Shown one piece after another: positions 1-6,408 of a stretch of DNA of 6,820 nt. The notes beneath the pieces were generated by a model. That model ran no database searches. It was not told the DNA's origin and saw only the letters and a program-made list of their open reading frames with translations. Origin of the DNA: an uncultured Eubacteriaceae bacterium. Its GTDB lineage: Bacteria > Bacillota > Clostridia > Lachnospirales > CAG-274. The first letter of the stretch is position 1, and every line of letters starts with the position of its first letter. Both the position numbers and the translations under genes were made by a program. The stretch lies in contig CAMNCZ010000053.1 in NCBI GenBank assembly GCA_946534775.1, forward strand, positions 1-6,820, in the 5' to 3' direction.

Positions 1-1
1 G

Positions 2-619
2 AACGCGGAAGATGTTGAGAAAAACGGTACCGAGGCCGAATTAAAGGGCGCAAACGGTATACTTGTGCCCGGCGGTTTTGGTGAAAGAGGCGTTGAGGGT
101 AAAATTTCGGCCGTACAATATGCAAGGGAAAATAAAATACCTTTCCTTGGCATCTGCCTTGGTATGCACTGTACGGTGATAGAATTTGCAAGAAATGTGC
201 TTGGGCTTTCCGATGCACATACGGCGGAGATAGCGCCAAATACAACAAACCCCGTTATCGATATTATGCCCGATCAGAAAAATATCGCAAATCTCGGCGG
301 TACTATGCGCCTTGGTGCTTATCCGTGCAAGCTTGCCGATAATACATTCTCAAAAGATGCTTACAAAACGGATGAGATCTCCGAAAGGCACAGACATCGC
401 TATGAATTTAACAATAACTACAGATACGAAATGGAAAAGGCAGGCCTTGTTATCGCAGGTATCTCGCCCGATAACAGACTTGTGGAAATTGTGGAAATGC
501 AAAAGGACAAGCACCCCTGGTTTGTCAGCGTACAGTTCCATCCCGAGTTTAAGAGCCGCCCGAATAAGCCTCATCCGTTGTTTAACGGTTTTGTAACGGC
601 TGCTATAAACAACAAATAA
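2..619 (+). CDS. pyrG: CTP synthase, C-terminal glutaminase part (partial, 5' end outside window)
   Basis: CTP synthase makes CTP from UTP, ATP and glutamine in the cytoplasm, the last step of de novo pyrimidine nucleotide synthesis. The open frame enters from the left edge in frame 2 (reading NAEDVEKNG...), so the GTG at 65 is only an internal valine codon. About 205 of the usual ~535 residues are present: most of the class I glutamine amidotransferase domain. Visible are the oxyanion-loop motif PGGFGERG, the nucleophile elbow GICLGMH (Cys codon 155-157), the [10 protein letters not shown] motif and the [10 protein letters not shown] motif carrying the catalytic His (539-541) and Glu (545-547). 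The triad is complete and the C-terminus has normal length. One oddity: the residue four after the nucleophile is His (codon 167-169), where E. coli and B. subtilis have Gln. The gene is followed at once by a hairpin terminator. Family assignment is very secure. Confidence 0.97.
   Translation, partial: NAEDVEKNGTEAELKGANGILVPGGFGERGVEGKISAVQYARENKIPFLGICLGMHCTVIEFARNVLGLSDAHTAEIAPNTTNPVIDIMPDQKNIANLGGTMRLGAYPCKLADNTFSKDAYKTDEISERHRHRYEFNNNYRYEMEKAGLVIAGISPDNRLVEIVEMQKDKHPWFVSVQFHPEFKSRPNKPHPLFNGFVTAAINNK
601..609 (+). promoter_or_regulatory. possible weak extended -10 promoter inside the 3' end of pyrG
   Basis: TGCTATAAA at 601-609 matches an extended -10 element (TGn-TATAAA). The matching -35 position at 17 nt spacing reads TTTAAC, a poor match. 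It would start transcription near 616, just before the 628-662 hairpin, and could serve the gene at 692. It lies in coding sequence, and a TATAAA alone is weak evidence. Confidence 0.22.
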
Positions 620-627
620 AACAACAT

Positions 628-662
628 AAACGGGGCGGTGAGTTTTCATTGCCCCTGTTTTT
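628..662 (+). terminator. Rho-independent terminator after pyrG
   Basis: AAACGGGGC (628-636) pairs with GCCCCTGTTT (651-660) with one bulged T at 656. The inner part also pairs through two GU wobbles and TGA/TCA around a GTTT loop. The hairpin runs into TTTTT (658-662), partly shared with the stem. It begins 9 nt after the pyrG stop and ends 29 nt before the next start codon, so it also sits where a leader of the downstream cluster would be. Confidence 0.8.
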
Positions 663-691
663 GGTTAAATTGATCAAATCGGAGTAAGAAA

Positions 692-1645
692 ATGGATAAA
701 GGTGCAGCAGGGTATCTTGCAATAAGCGCGGTCGTATGTACGATGATCTGTATGTACGGCACAAAGGCAAAAAACGATGTAAAAGTGCCAAAGCAGGATA
801 TTTACCGCGAAATTACGGAACAGACAACGTTACAGTCGGTGACAGATAACGCAGGGAAAAAACAAAATGACAAAAAGTTAAGTTCAATGCCTGTTTATGC
901 GGAATATGCGTTTTTGGATGATTTCAATATACCGCATATTATCGTAAAAAACAATGTTGATCAGATATACGGCTACAGCCTGTCGGTAAAGTATTTTGAT
1001 AAGAACAGCAATGAGATAGAAACCAAAAATATAGATATAGAATCGGTCATACCTGCGGGGATGTCGGAAAGCCCCGAAAGGTACATTCCGCCTGTTGACG
1101 GTGCGGAATTTATCTCGGCGGCAGTGACAAAATACAGCACAAATGACGGTGAAAACAGCATAGATATTGTTTACAATGAGGAACATAAGCCGCTTTCGCA
1201 GTTAAAAAGCAGTACGGGTGATGCACCGTGTGCGCTTATAAAAACAAGTGTTCCCGAGGTTATTGCTTCACGCGGAGAAAGCGATCTGTCTGATATACGC
1301 TTTGAGGTTACGAATCTTTCCGAAAGGCCGATAAAAAATATAGAATTTCTTGCGGCGGAGTATGATGCAGGCGGTAAGCCTGTTTCCGCAAAACCAAACG
1401 GCTATATAAAAGAAAACATACGAAAACTTACCTGGAACGATGCGGGGCTTGAAAAAGACAAGCCCAAAACGGCAGCATCGGTAATGGCGCTGAACAAAGA
1501 CTGCGCACAGGTTTATATCATAGTGTCTCATATAGATTTTGAGGACAGGGGAGTGTGGTCAAACCCAAATGCCCTTGATTGGATCCTCTCTCAGGGGGAC
1601 ACCGACAAAGAAAAAACGGACAGCGATATGTCCGACAGTAAATGA
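692..1645 (+). CDS. membrane-anchored protein with two similar extracytoplasmic-type beta domains
   Basis: I do not recognise a named gene; this is a 317-residue hypothetical protein. Residues 5-22 form a hydrophobic anchor (GYLAISAVVCTMIC...), followed by a polar linker to about residue 65. Two similar beta-rich domains follow, about 66-162 and 182-297. Each has the pattern of a hydrophobic strand, V-x-N (VKNN at 85-88; VTNL at 206-209), an I-x-x-hydrophobic strand, YFDKNSNEI or EYDAGGKPV, and later an alternating strand near A-x-V. The second ends in GVWSNPNALDWI, a tryptophan-rich close I associate with small surface beta-sandwich (FxLYD/DUF5780-like) domains of Clostridia; that link is from memory. 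The tail 302-317 is acidic and polar. GGAG (681-684) lies 7 nt before the ATG. It is first in a four-gene cluster, 18 nt before the DUF4127 gene. There is no good lipobox, and few N-terminal positive charges leave the topology unsure. Confidence 0.82.
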   Translation: MDKGAAGYLAISAVVCTMICMYGTKAKNDVKVPKQDIYREITEQTTLQSVTDNAGKKQNDKKLSSMPVYAEYAFLDDFNIPHIIVKNNVDQIYGYSLSVKYFDKNSNEIETKNIDIESVIPAGMSESPERYIPPVDGAEFISAAVTKYSTNDGENSIDIVYNEEHKPLSQLKSSTGDAPCALIKTSVPEVIASRGESDLSDIRFEVTNLSERPIKNIEFLAAEYDAGGKPVSAKPNGYIKENIRKLTWNDAGLEKDKPKTAASVMALNKDCAQVYIIVSHIDFEDRGVWSNPNALDWILSQGDTDKEKTDSDMSDSK

Positions 1646-1663
1646 TTTTCAGGAGGATAAGCA

Positions 1664-3502
1664 ATGAAAAAACTGATCACTGCAATTACGGGTGTGGCTG
1701 CGGCCTTGATGATGTCATCGTGTATTTATGCCGATACCGTTATAACCGCACCTATTGACAGCCGACCCATATCAAACGAATACCTCGGTAATCTGGCCGA
1801 ACTTGGCGGCGACGATCTTATAACAGTTGAAAAGAAAAATCTGGATTTTTTTACGGCTTATCTTTCCGACAGCCACTTCGGCAACAGCAAGGCGGTAAGA
1901 AACGAGATATATGACAGCGTTTCGCAGAACAACAAAAAAAATACCGTTGTTATCTTAAATTCGTCAAGCTATGTCACAAACGGTCTTGTCGGAAGCCGTG
2001 TCGGGAAAAATTATGACGAGTATTTGCAGGCGATGAATGATTTGGAAGAGTTGATGACGGATTTTCCCGAACCCGATTATTATTTTAATCTTTCAATGCC
2101 AAGGTCACTCCCCGAAACGCGGTTTAACACGATATGGCGTGAAAAGGACGGCCCGACTTTGTATGGCATAGGACATTTTTATTTGGAATGTACACCCGAT
2201 GCAGCGGACAAAAACGAGATAAAGACAAAATACGATGTAGTTTCGCCCGAACAGATATTGCTTGAATACGGCTATGTCGAAAACAAAGCCTCCGAACTCG
2301 GCGAACGCGAACTCACGGATTGGGAAAAGAAGTTTTTAAGATATTTTCATATAAATTTCTCGAATAAGGAGCCGTACAGAAGCTATGTTGAGGACTATAA
2401 AAAGCCTTATGCCGCAAGTGCGGATATGTTTGCACATCTGCTTGAATATCAGAAAAAGGGCCTCCTTGACGAGATAATAATAAGCAACGACGATATCCAG
2501 CTGCCCGAATCGATAAAATATTTCTACGGCAAAAACGCAAAATGGGTACAGACCGAAAAAGGTACGCCGATAAAATTCAGTTTTGCGCGCACTATGCGAA
2601 GCGTAAGCTATGACAGCATATACAAGCAGTTTGACAAGGCCTACGGCAGCCGTGAACGCAGTTATGCACTGGTAGGCAGGGGCAAAAATATCAATTTTAT
2701 AAACGGTGTTGATGAGGTGCCGCAGCTTATATATGCGCGCAGTTTGTCAAAGCGTAAAAAAATTACGGCAAACTTCAATATAGTTACAAACCAGTCGGAC
2801 AGAACAGCGGGTGCTTTTGATCTGACAAGTATACAAAGTTTGCTTGGTACCGCATCGAACTTTGTTGCGGCAAATAACACGAAAACTCAGAAAAAATTTG
2901 ATCTGTATCTGTATAACTACAATGTGCCCACCGAGCATAAGGCCTTTTTGCAGAATATGAAAAAAGCCTATACAAAGGGCGATAATATCGGTCTTATAGA
3001 AATATTTAAGATAAGAACGGGCAACAGGGTGCTTCAGGATATTTTAAACGATACAAGCAAGGGATATCCTTCGGTAACGGAACTTGCAAGCTACAGCGCA
3101 TGGAACACAAACGGCAATGCTATAGGACTTGGCATTGCACATTCGCAGGTTTATGCGATAACGGAGCAGATAAATCACAATCCCACCGTCTATGTCAACA
3201 AGCAGCTTAAAGTGCTGGCACAGCATATTTATGAGGACGGAGTATACACCGCACACGGCAAGCTTGAACTGTCAAACAAGGGATATAAGCCTTACGCTGT
3301 TGAAGAACAATTCAGCGACACGCTTTATCCTATCCTTAATGACGGTACGGTCAATTTTGTCGGCAGAACGATAAAGGCAGGCGGCAAGGAATTTACTGTA
3401 AAGAAAATGGATATGACAAGCTGCGGTTTCCCGTGGAGGAGAATATTCGATATTTATATTGATTTTGATATACAGACAAAACCCGCTGCCGAGAATAAAT
3501 AG
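1664..3502 (+). CDS. exported DUF4127 family protein
   Basis: A 612-residue protein of the DUF4127 family, recognised by several hallmarks. These are an early PIDSRPISNEY motif (30-40), NGLVGSRVG (106-114), IISNDDIQLPES (272-283), NGVDEVPQLIYARSLS (347-362), SYSAWNTNGNAIGLGIAHS (476-494) and the C-terminal GFPWRRIFDIYI (588-599). The spread of these across the whole length says the domain is complete. The biochemical function is not known to me; conserved Asp/Glu/Arg/Asn-rich motifs are compatible with an enzyme, which is inference. Residues 1-20 are a signal peptide (MKK, then a hydrophobic run). Cys20 in MMSSC could be a weak lipoprotein site, or signal peptidase I could cut after Ala23 (IYA-D). 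An excellent AGGAGG (1651-1656) lies 7 nt before the ATG. The gene is 18 nt after the anchored-protein gene and 8 nt before the next, so very likely co-transcribed and perhaps working with the anchored protein at the cell surface. Confidence 0.88.
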   Translation: MKKLITAITGVAAALMMSSCIYADTVITAPIDSRPISNEYLGNLAELGGDDLITVEKKNLDFFTAYLSDSHFGNSKAVRNEIYDSVSQNNKKNTVVILNSSSYVTNGLVGSRVGKNYDEYLQAMNDLEELMTDFPEPDYYFNLSMPRSLPETRFNTIWREKDGPTLYGIGHFYLECTPDAADKNEIKTKYDVVSPEQILLEYGYVENKASELGERELTDWEKKFLRYFHINFSNKEPYRSYVEDYKKPYAASADMFAHLLEYQKKGLLDEIIISNDDIQLPESIKYFYGKNAKWVQTEKGTPIKFSFARTMRSVSYDSIYKQFDKAYGSRERSYALVGRGKNINFINGVDEVPQLIYARSLSKRKKITANFNIVTNQSDRTAGAFDLTSIQSLLGTASNFVAANNTKTQKKFDLYLYNYNVPTEHKAFLQNMKKAYTKGDNIGLIEIFKIRTGNRVLQDILNDTSKGYPSVTELASYSAWNTNGNAIGLGIAHSQVYAITEQINHNPTVYVNKQLKVLAQHIYEDGVYTAHGKLELSNKGYKPYAVEEQFSDTLYPILNDGTVNFVGRTIKAGGKEFTVKKMDMTSCGFPWRRIFDIYIDFDIQTKPAAENK

Positions 3503-3510
3503 AGGTTTTT

Positions 3511-3741
3511 ATGTTTGAACTTAAAGAAAAAGCAATGCTGAATGAAAAAATAGCGGAGCTGGAAATGAATCTGTCCAATAATTATAAGGACCTGGCGATA
3601 AGCGCGTATAAGGAGTTTGCGCAGCTTTTGGAAACGCTGGAGCTGAAAGAGAAAACTTATAAAAAGTACAAAAAGATATTTGATGAATATTCCGAAAAAA
3701 TGGAAGGCTACAGCCACAGGGATTTTTATCATTCAAAATAA
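3511..3741 (+). CDS. small charged helical (coiled-coil) protein, function unknown
   Basis: A 76-residue protein rich in Lys, Glu and Leu, with no signal peptide, cysteine or membrane segment. Residues 1-22 (MFELKEKAMLNEKIAELEMN) and about 38-66 (AQLLETLELKEKTYKKYKKI...) have hydrophobic residues spaced 3-4 apart, as in a helical hairpin or coiled coil, joined by NNYKDLAISAYKEF. It is predicted cytosolic, probably an oligomerising or adaptor protein (inference). I do not recognise a family. The ATG at 3511 is supported by AGAGG (3501-3505), which overlaps the DUF4127 stop codon and is 5 nt upstream; the ATG at 3529 would lack such a site. Tight packing on both sides (8 nt and 20 nt) and plus-strand codon use like its neighbours argue that it is a real gene of the cluster. 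Confidence 0.78.
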   Translation: MFELKEKAMLNEKIAELEMNLSNNYKDLAISAYKEFAQLLETLELKEKTYKKYKKIFDEYSEKMEGYSHRDFYHSK

Positions 3742-3747
3742 TTAAAA

Positions 3748-3753
3748 AAGGAG
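3748..3753 (+). promoter_or_regulatory. ribosome binding site that fixes a GTG start
   Basis: AAGGAG ends 8 nt before the GTG at 3762. The ATG at 3754 is in another frame, directly abuts the AAGGAG and is too close to use it. The GTG therefore is the start of the aminopeptidase gene. Confidence 0.75.
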
Positions 3754-3761
3754 ATGATCGG

Positions 3762-4874
3762 GTGGACCCGAGATTTGAACAACTTGCAAAAAATATAGTA
3801 AACTACAGCTGTAAAATACAAAAAGGCGAACGTGTGCTTATAGGCAGCGGCCTTGCGGCAATGCCCCTTGTAAAGGCGATAATACGCGAGGTATACAAAG
3901 CGGGTGCCTATCCTTATGTGGATATTGCCTCAAATGTGATACAGCGTGAACTTTTGCTTGGTGCAAGCAAGGAACAGTACGATTTTATCGCGAAAGTAGA
4001 TGCCGAGAAAATGCAGGGAATGGATGCATATATCGGTATAGGCTGCCACGATAATACCGCCGAGCTTGCCGATGTGCCGGCGGAAAAAATGGATATATAC
4101 AATATGTACTATTCAAAACCCGTGCATCACGATATACGTTTAAAGAAAAAATGGGTAGTACTGCGCTATCCCACAAACAGTCTTGCACAATCCGCAGGCA
4201 CCAGTCAGGAGGCTTTTGAGGATTTTTATTTTAAAGTGTGCAATCTTGACTACAGCAAGATGAGCAGGGCGATGGACAGTCTTGTTGCACTTATGAATAA
4301 AACGGATAAGGTGCGTCTTGTGGCAAAAAATACAGACCTTACATTCAGTATCAAGGATATCCCTGCGATAAAATGCGACGGCGAGATGAATATTCCCGAC
4401 GGAGAGGTATATACAGCGCCTGTAAGAAACAGTGTAAACGGTGTGATAACATATAACACCCCGACCGAATATCAGGGCGTAAGCTTTGAGAATGTATCGC
4501 TTAAATTTAAAGACGGTAAGATAGTGGAAGCCACGGCAAACGACACGGAGCGCATAAACCAAATATTTGACAGTGACGAGGGCGCAAGATATGTGGGAGA
4601 GTTTGCTATAGGGGTAAATCCGTATATCACAAAGGCAATGAAAAATATTTTGTTTGATGAGAAGATAAGGGGAAGTATACACTTTACTCCGGGTAATGCT
4701 TATGATGATGCCGATAACGGCAACCGCAGCAATATCCACTGGGATCTGGTGCTTATTATGACACCCGAATACGGCGGCGGTGGGATATATTTCGATGATG
4801 TACTTATCAGAAAAGACGGTATATTTGTGCTTGATGAATTAAAATGCCTCAATCCCGAAAACCTTATGGATTAA
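3762..4874 (+). CDS. M29-family metallo-aminopeptidase (AmpS/AmpT-like)
   Basis: A 370-residue cytosolic aminopeptidase of peptidase family M29 (COG2309, Staphylococcus AmpS / Thermus aminopeptidase T type). These enzymes remove N-terminal residues from peptides using two metal ions. The N-terminal part (1-180) carries the family's first fold, with KGERVLIGSG (21-30) and YPYVDIAS (50-57). The catalytic part shows every expected ligand motif: DGEVYTAPV (Glu215), RYVGEFAIG (Glu280), SIHFTPGNAY (His307, Tyr314) and the HWD motif (His326, Asp328). It therefore should be active. It is shorter than the classical ~410-residue members, like other clostridial forms. Translation starts at GTG. It is the last gene of the cluster, 20 nt after the small helical protein, and is closed by a strong hairpin. 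Context suggests it processes peptides linked to the neighbours' activity, but M29 enzymes can also be general housekeeping peptidases. Confidence 0.92.
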   Translation: MDPRFEQLAKNIVNYSCKIQKGERVLIGSGLAAMPLVKAIIREVYKAGAYPYVDIASNVIQRELLLGASKEQYDFIAKVDAEKMQGMDAYIGIGCHDNTAELADVPAEKMDIYNMYYSKPVHHDIRLKKKWVVLRYPTNSLAQSAGTSQEAFEDFYFKVCNLDYSKMSRAMDSLVALMNKTDKVRLVAKNTDLTFSIKDIPAIKCDGEMNIPDGEVYTAPVRNSVNGVITYNTPTEYQGVSFENVSLKFKDGKIVEATANDTERINQIFDSDEGARYVGEFAIGVNPYITKAMKNILFDEKIRGSIHFTPGNAYDDADNGNRSNIHWDLVLIMTPEYGGGGIYFDDVLIRKDGIFVLDELKCLNPENLMD

Positions 4875-4918
4875 AAAACAGCCGCAGACGTAAAATTTGG
4901 CCGTCTGCGGCGCTTTTT
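4873..4918. terminator. bidirectional Rho-independent terminator between convergent genes
   Basis: GCCGCAGACG (4881-4890) and CGTCTGCGGC (4902-4911) form a perfect 10-bp stem with an 11-nt loop. TTTTT at 4914-4918 follows on the plus strand, and AAAAAA at 4873-4878 gives a U-run on the minus strand. It overlaps the aminopeptidase stop codon and lies 10 nt beyond the stop of the convergent DUF2461 gene, so it serves both transcripts. Confidence 0.93.
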
Positions 4919-4920
4919 AT

Positions 4921-5589
4921 TCAAGGGCGTTCGATACTGTCAAGATATTTATAAACGGGGTAAAGCAGCTTAAAACCGTCAAATACAAGGTCTGTCAGCC
5001 CGCTTTGATAAAATATCTCTTCGGAATAATCGTGCCAAGATGTAAAGCCTAAATATTTTTTTTGATACAAATCGAGAATATTTTTGTCGATATCTTTATT
5101 GAAAAGACGTTTGTAATTATCGCCCTCTATCTCGAAAATATCCTGCTTGTCAATTATTTTTTTGATTTTTTTGAACTCTGCGGGGTTTGCATCGATACGT
5201 TTTCTGTAGTTTTGCATACCTGCGGGTGTGGGAGAATAAAAAAGACCGTAGCGCCACCAATCGGGGGACATTTCAAAAAAGTATGTCGGCCTGTTGTAGA
5301 CGATATCGGGCTTCCCGTCGGCGCGGAAGAAAAACCACTTACATTCTTTATACGGATTTTTGTTTTTGGAGAAGCGGATATCCCTGTTTGCGCGGGAGAT
5401 CTTCGGTATCTCCATAAAATCTTTGTCCATATCCTGCATTTTTGCAAACAATTCGTCCGCAAGCTCGGATATCGGGTCGTGTACGTTCTCTTTGTACATT
5501 GCCTTATGTTCGTGGAACCATTCCTTATTGTTGTTAAAGCGTATTCCCATTAAGTATTCGTTTGTTGACTCATTAAAACCTGTAAACAT
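4921..5589 (-). CDS. DUF2461 family protein
   Basis: A 222-residue cytosolic protein of the DUF2461 family (the TIGR02453 type). Hallmarks are the N-terminal FTGFNESTNEYLMGIRFNNN segment with NNNKEWFHEHKAMY (19-32), the central NRDIRFSKNKNPYK (68-81), and the aromatic block YFFEMSPDWWRYGLFYSP (103-120). The length agrees with the family, so it is probably full length. The biochemical role is not known to me; the conserved NNN-x-EWF and RD-x-RF motifs are typical of an enzyme or ligand-binding pocket, which is inference. AAGGGA, overlapping the stop codon of the upstream small gene, precedes the ATG by about 7 nt. It is second in a two-gene operon with a 12-nt gap, sharing the promoter at 5823-5852 and ending at the bidirectional terminator. 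Long open frames on the opposite strand here are shadows. Confidence 0.9.
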   Translation of the reverse strand: MFTGFNESTNEYLMGIRFNNNKEWFHEHKAMYKENVHDPISELADELFAKMQDMDKDFMEIPKISRANRDIRFSKNKNPYKECKWFFFRADGKPDIVYNRPTYFFEMSPDWWRYGLFYSPTPAGMQNYRKRIDANPAEFKKIKKIIDKQDIFEIEGDNYKRLFNKDIDKNILDLYQKKYLGFTSWHDYSEEIFYQSGLTDLVFDGFKLLYPVYKYLDSIERP

Positions 5590-5601
5590 AGTTATTTTCC
5601 C

Positions 5602-5799
5602 TTATTTGCTTATTTTTGTCAGTTTGAAAACTCTTTTCACGCTTTGGAGGTTGCGATAAATTTTTATCATATATACGGCAAGGGCAAATATGCCCGAAAC
5701 CCCAACAAGTATCAATTTTATATCGTCGTCCTTGACTCCTTTGCCCGTTACATCAAAAACCTTTGAGAGAAAATTGAAAAATTTTTGTAATGCATTCAT
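5602..5799 (-). CDS. small single-pass membrane protein, function unknown
   Basis: A 65-residue protein. Residues 1-15 (MNALQKFFNFLSKVF) form a likely amphipathic helix. After a polar GKGVKDDD stretch comes one membrane segment, about 27-46 (IKLILVGVSGIFALAVYMIK), followed by a basic tail (KIYRNLQSVKRVFKLTKISK). The basic tail suggests the C-terminus faces the cytoplasm. No family is recognised. CAGGTGA lies a few nt before the ATG at 5799, and a near-consensus promoter lies 24 nt further up. The gap to the DUF2461 gene is 12 nt, so the two are co-transcribed. The strong promoter, well-placed ribosome site and coherent membrane layout argue for a real gene despite its size. It could be a membrane tether or, less likely, a toxic peptide. 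Confidence 0.75.
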   Translation of the reverse strand: MNALQKFFNFLSKVFDVTGKGVKDDDIKLILVGVSGIFALAVYMIKIYRNLQSVKRVFKLTKISK

Positions 5800-5822
5800 A
5801 CGTTCACCTGCTTTCTGTATGT

Positions 5823-5852
5823 ATTATAGCATATATACCGTGTAAATGTCAA
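5823..5852 (-). promoter_or_regulatory. sigma-A promoter of the membrane-protein/DUF2461 operon
   Basis: On the minus strand, TTGACA (5852-5847), an 18-nt spacer and TATAAT (5828-5823) are both perfect hexamers. TG two bases before the -10 gives an extended -10 (TGC-TATAAT). Transcription would begin near 5816, about 17 nt before the ATG at 5799, leaving a short leader that holds only the ribosome site. No operator-like palindrome is seen, so expression is probably constitutive and strong. Confidence 0.9.
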
Positions 5853-5925
5853 TCTTGGAGGTGCTTGGTTTATCGCAGGTTTCATTTGCGAGGGGAAATT
5901 CGGTAAAATAACGGCACATAAACGT

Positions 5926-5961
5926 AAAAAGACGGATACTCAATGAATATCCGCCTTTTTT
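5926..5961. terminator. orphan hairpin terminator, usable in both directions
   Basis: CGGATA (5933-5938) and TATCCG (5948-5953) form the core stem. AAAAAG (5926-5931) and CTTTTT (5955-5960) extend it past one A/C mismatch. A-run and T-run make it bidirectional. No intact gene ends at it: to the left the operon promoter points away, and to the right a broken regulator begins directly after the T-run. It probably ended a gene since lost. Confidence 0.7.
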
Positions 5962-6240
5962 ATGGAAGCGACTTACTTTTTATGTGAATATCCTTATTGG
6001 ATATCGCAAATTTTATTCGATAACGGAGTAAGACGCCGTCTTTGTTTGGGCTATGCACTCTGTTTCGATAAAATACTCAATCTTTCGGGAGAAACCGAAT
6101 TGTGTTTTTGCCCGCTGTTTCCCGAAATGAAAGCCGAGCCATACGTTGTTTGGAAAAGACATAAAAAATTGTCAAGATGTGCCGAAGCTTTTTTGAAAGA
6201 ATTAAAGGAAATAAATCGGACAGAAGGTGCAGTAAAATGA
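5962..6240 (+). pseudogene. LysR-type regulator, C-terminal remnant (5' truncated)
   Basis: The 92-residue frame resembles only the end of the LysR-type effector-binding domain. Clostridial members have a block like GLGYALCxDK followed by LCFxPL, a VWKK segment and an SKAAExFLEKL helix. Here LGYALCFDKILNLSGE, ELCFCPLFPE and YVVWKRHKKLSRCAEAFLKE match in the same order and with normal spacing to the C-terminus. The whole helix-turn-helix and most of the effector domain are absent, and residues 5-28 align poorly. The ATG at 5962 lies directly on the T-run of a terminator and has no ribosome site, so it is not a native start and the fragment is unlikely to be made. The stop overlaps the next start as ATGA. 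Identification is from remembered family consensus; an intact small protein is the less likely alternative. Confidence 0.65.
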
Positions 6241-6332
6241 ACAACAATAACTTTTCCGCAGGCGCAATACTCCCAAAGCTGTCAAAAATTGTACACAACT
6301 GTTCAAAATTTAACATCTATGTATCAAAATGA
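6237..6332 (+). pseudogene. MATE-type efflux transporter, N-terminal remnant (3' truncated)
   Basis: The ATG at 6237 overlaps the TGA of the LysR remnant and has GAAGGTG (6223-6229) 7 nt upstream, a normal coupled arrangement. The frame begins MNNNNFSAGAILPKLSKIV. The F-S-x-G-x-I-L-P-K-L start just before the first membrane helix is typical of clostridial MATE multidrug/sodium antiporters, and LysR-MATE pairs are common in this group (from memory). After about residue 19 the sequence runs into the 6280-6574 repeat array and stops at residue 31, so no transporter remains. The short match makes the family call tentative; that this is a truncated or non-functional frame is more certain. Confidence 0.45.
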
Positions 6333-6393
6333 AACAGTGTCAAATTGACACGACCTATACGGAAAACGGACCCACCTATGTCAAATTGACACA
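6291..6393 (+). repeat. 103-bp direct repeat, copy 1
   Basis: Identical base for base to 6409-6511, a 118-bp period with a 15-nt linker at 6394-6408 that itself continues the array. It begins GTACACAACTGTTC and ends AAATTGACACA. Perfect identity points to a recent duplication by slippage or recombination inside the array. Confidence 0.95.
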
Positions 6394-6408
6394 AGCTGTT
6401 CAAAAAAC

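Noticed and set aside
4140..4739. A 199-codon minus-strand open frame opposite the aminopeptidase
   Set aside because: It is antisense to the catalytic region of a complete M29 enzyme; its Tyr/Ile/Arg/His-rich translation is a typical shadow.
5062..5553. A 163-codon plus-strand open frame opposite the DUF2461 gene
   Set aside because: It lies wholly antisense to a gene with clear family motifs, has no good ribosome site and gives an unnatural composition.
5856..5907. A 13-codon frame with GGAGGTG and a TTG start in the 5853-5925 spacer
   Set aside because: It is too short, has a rare start codon and overlaps the region upstream of the minus-strand promoter; nothing supports expression.
5962..6240. 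The LysR remnant as an intact small gene
   Set aside because: It has no ribosome site, starts on a terminator T-run, and matches only the C-terminal end of a much longer family.
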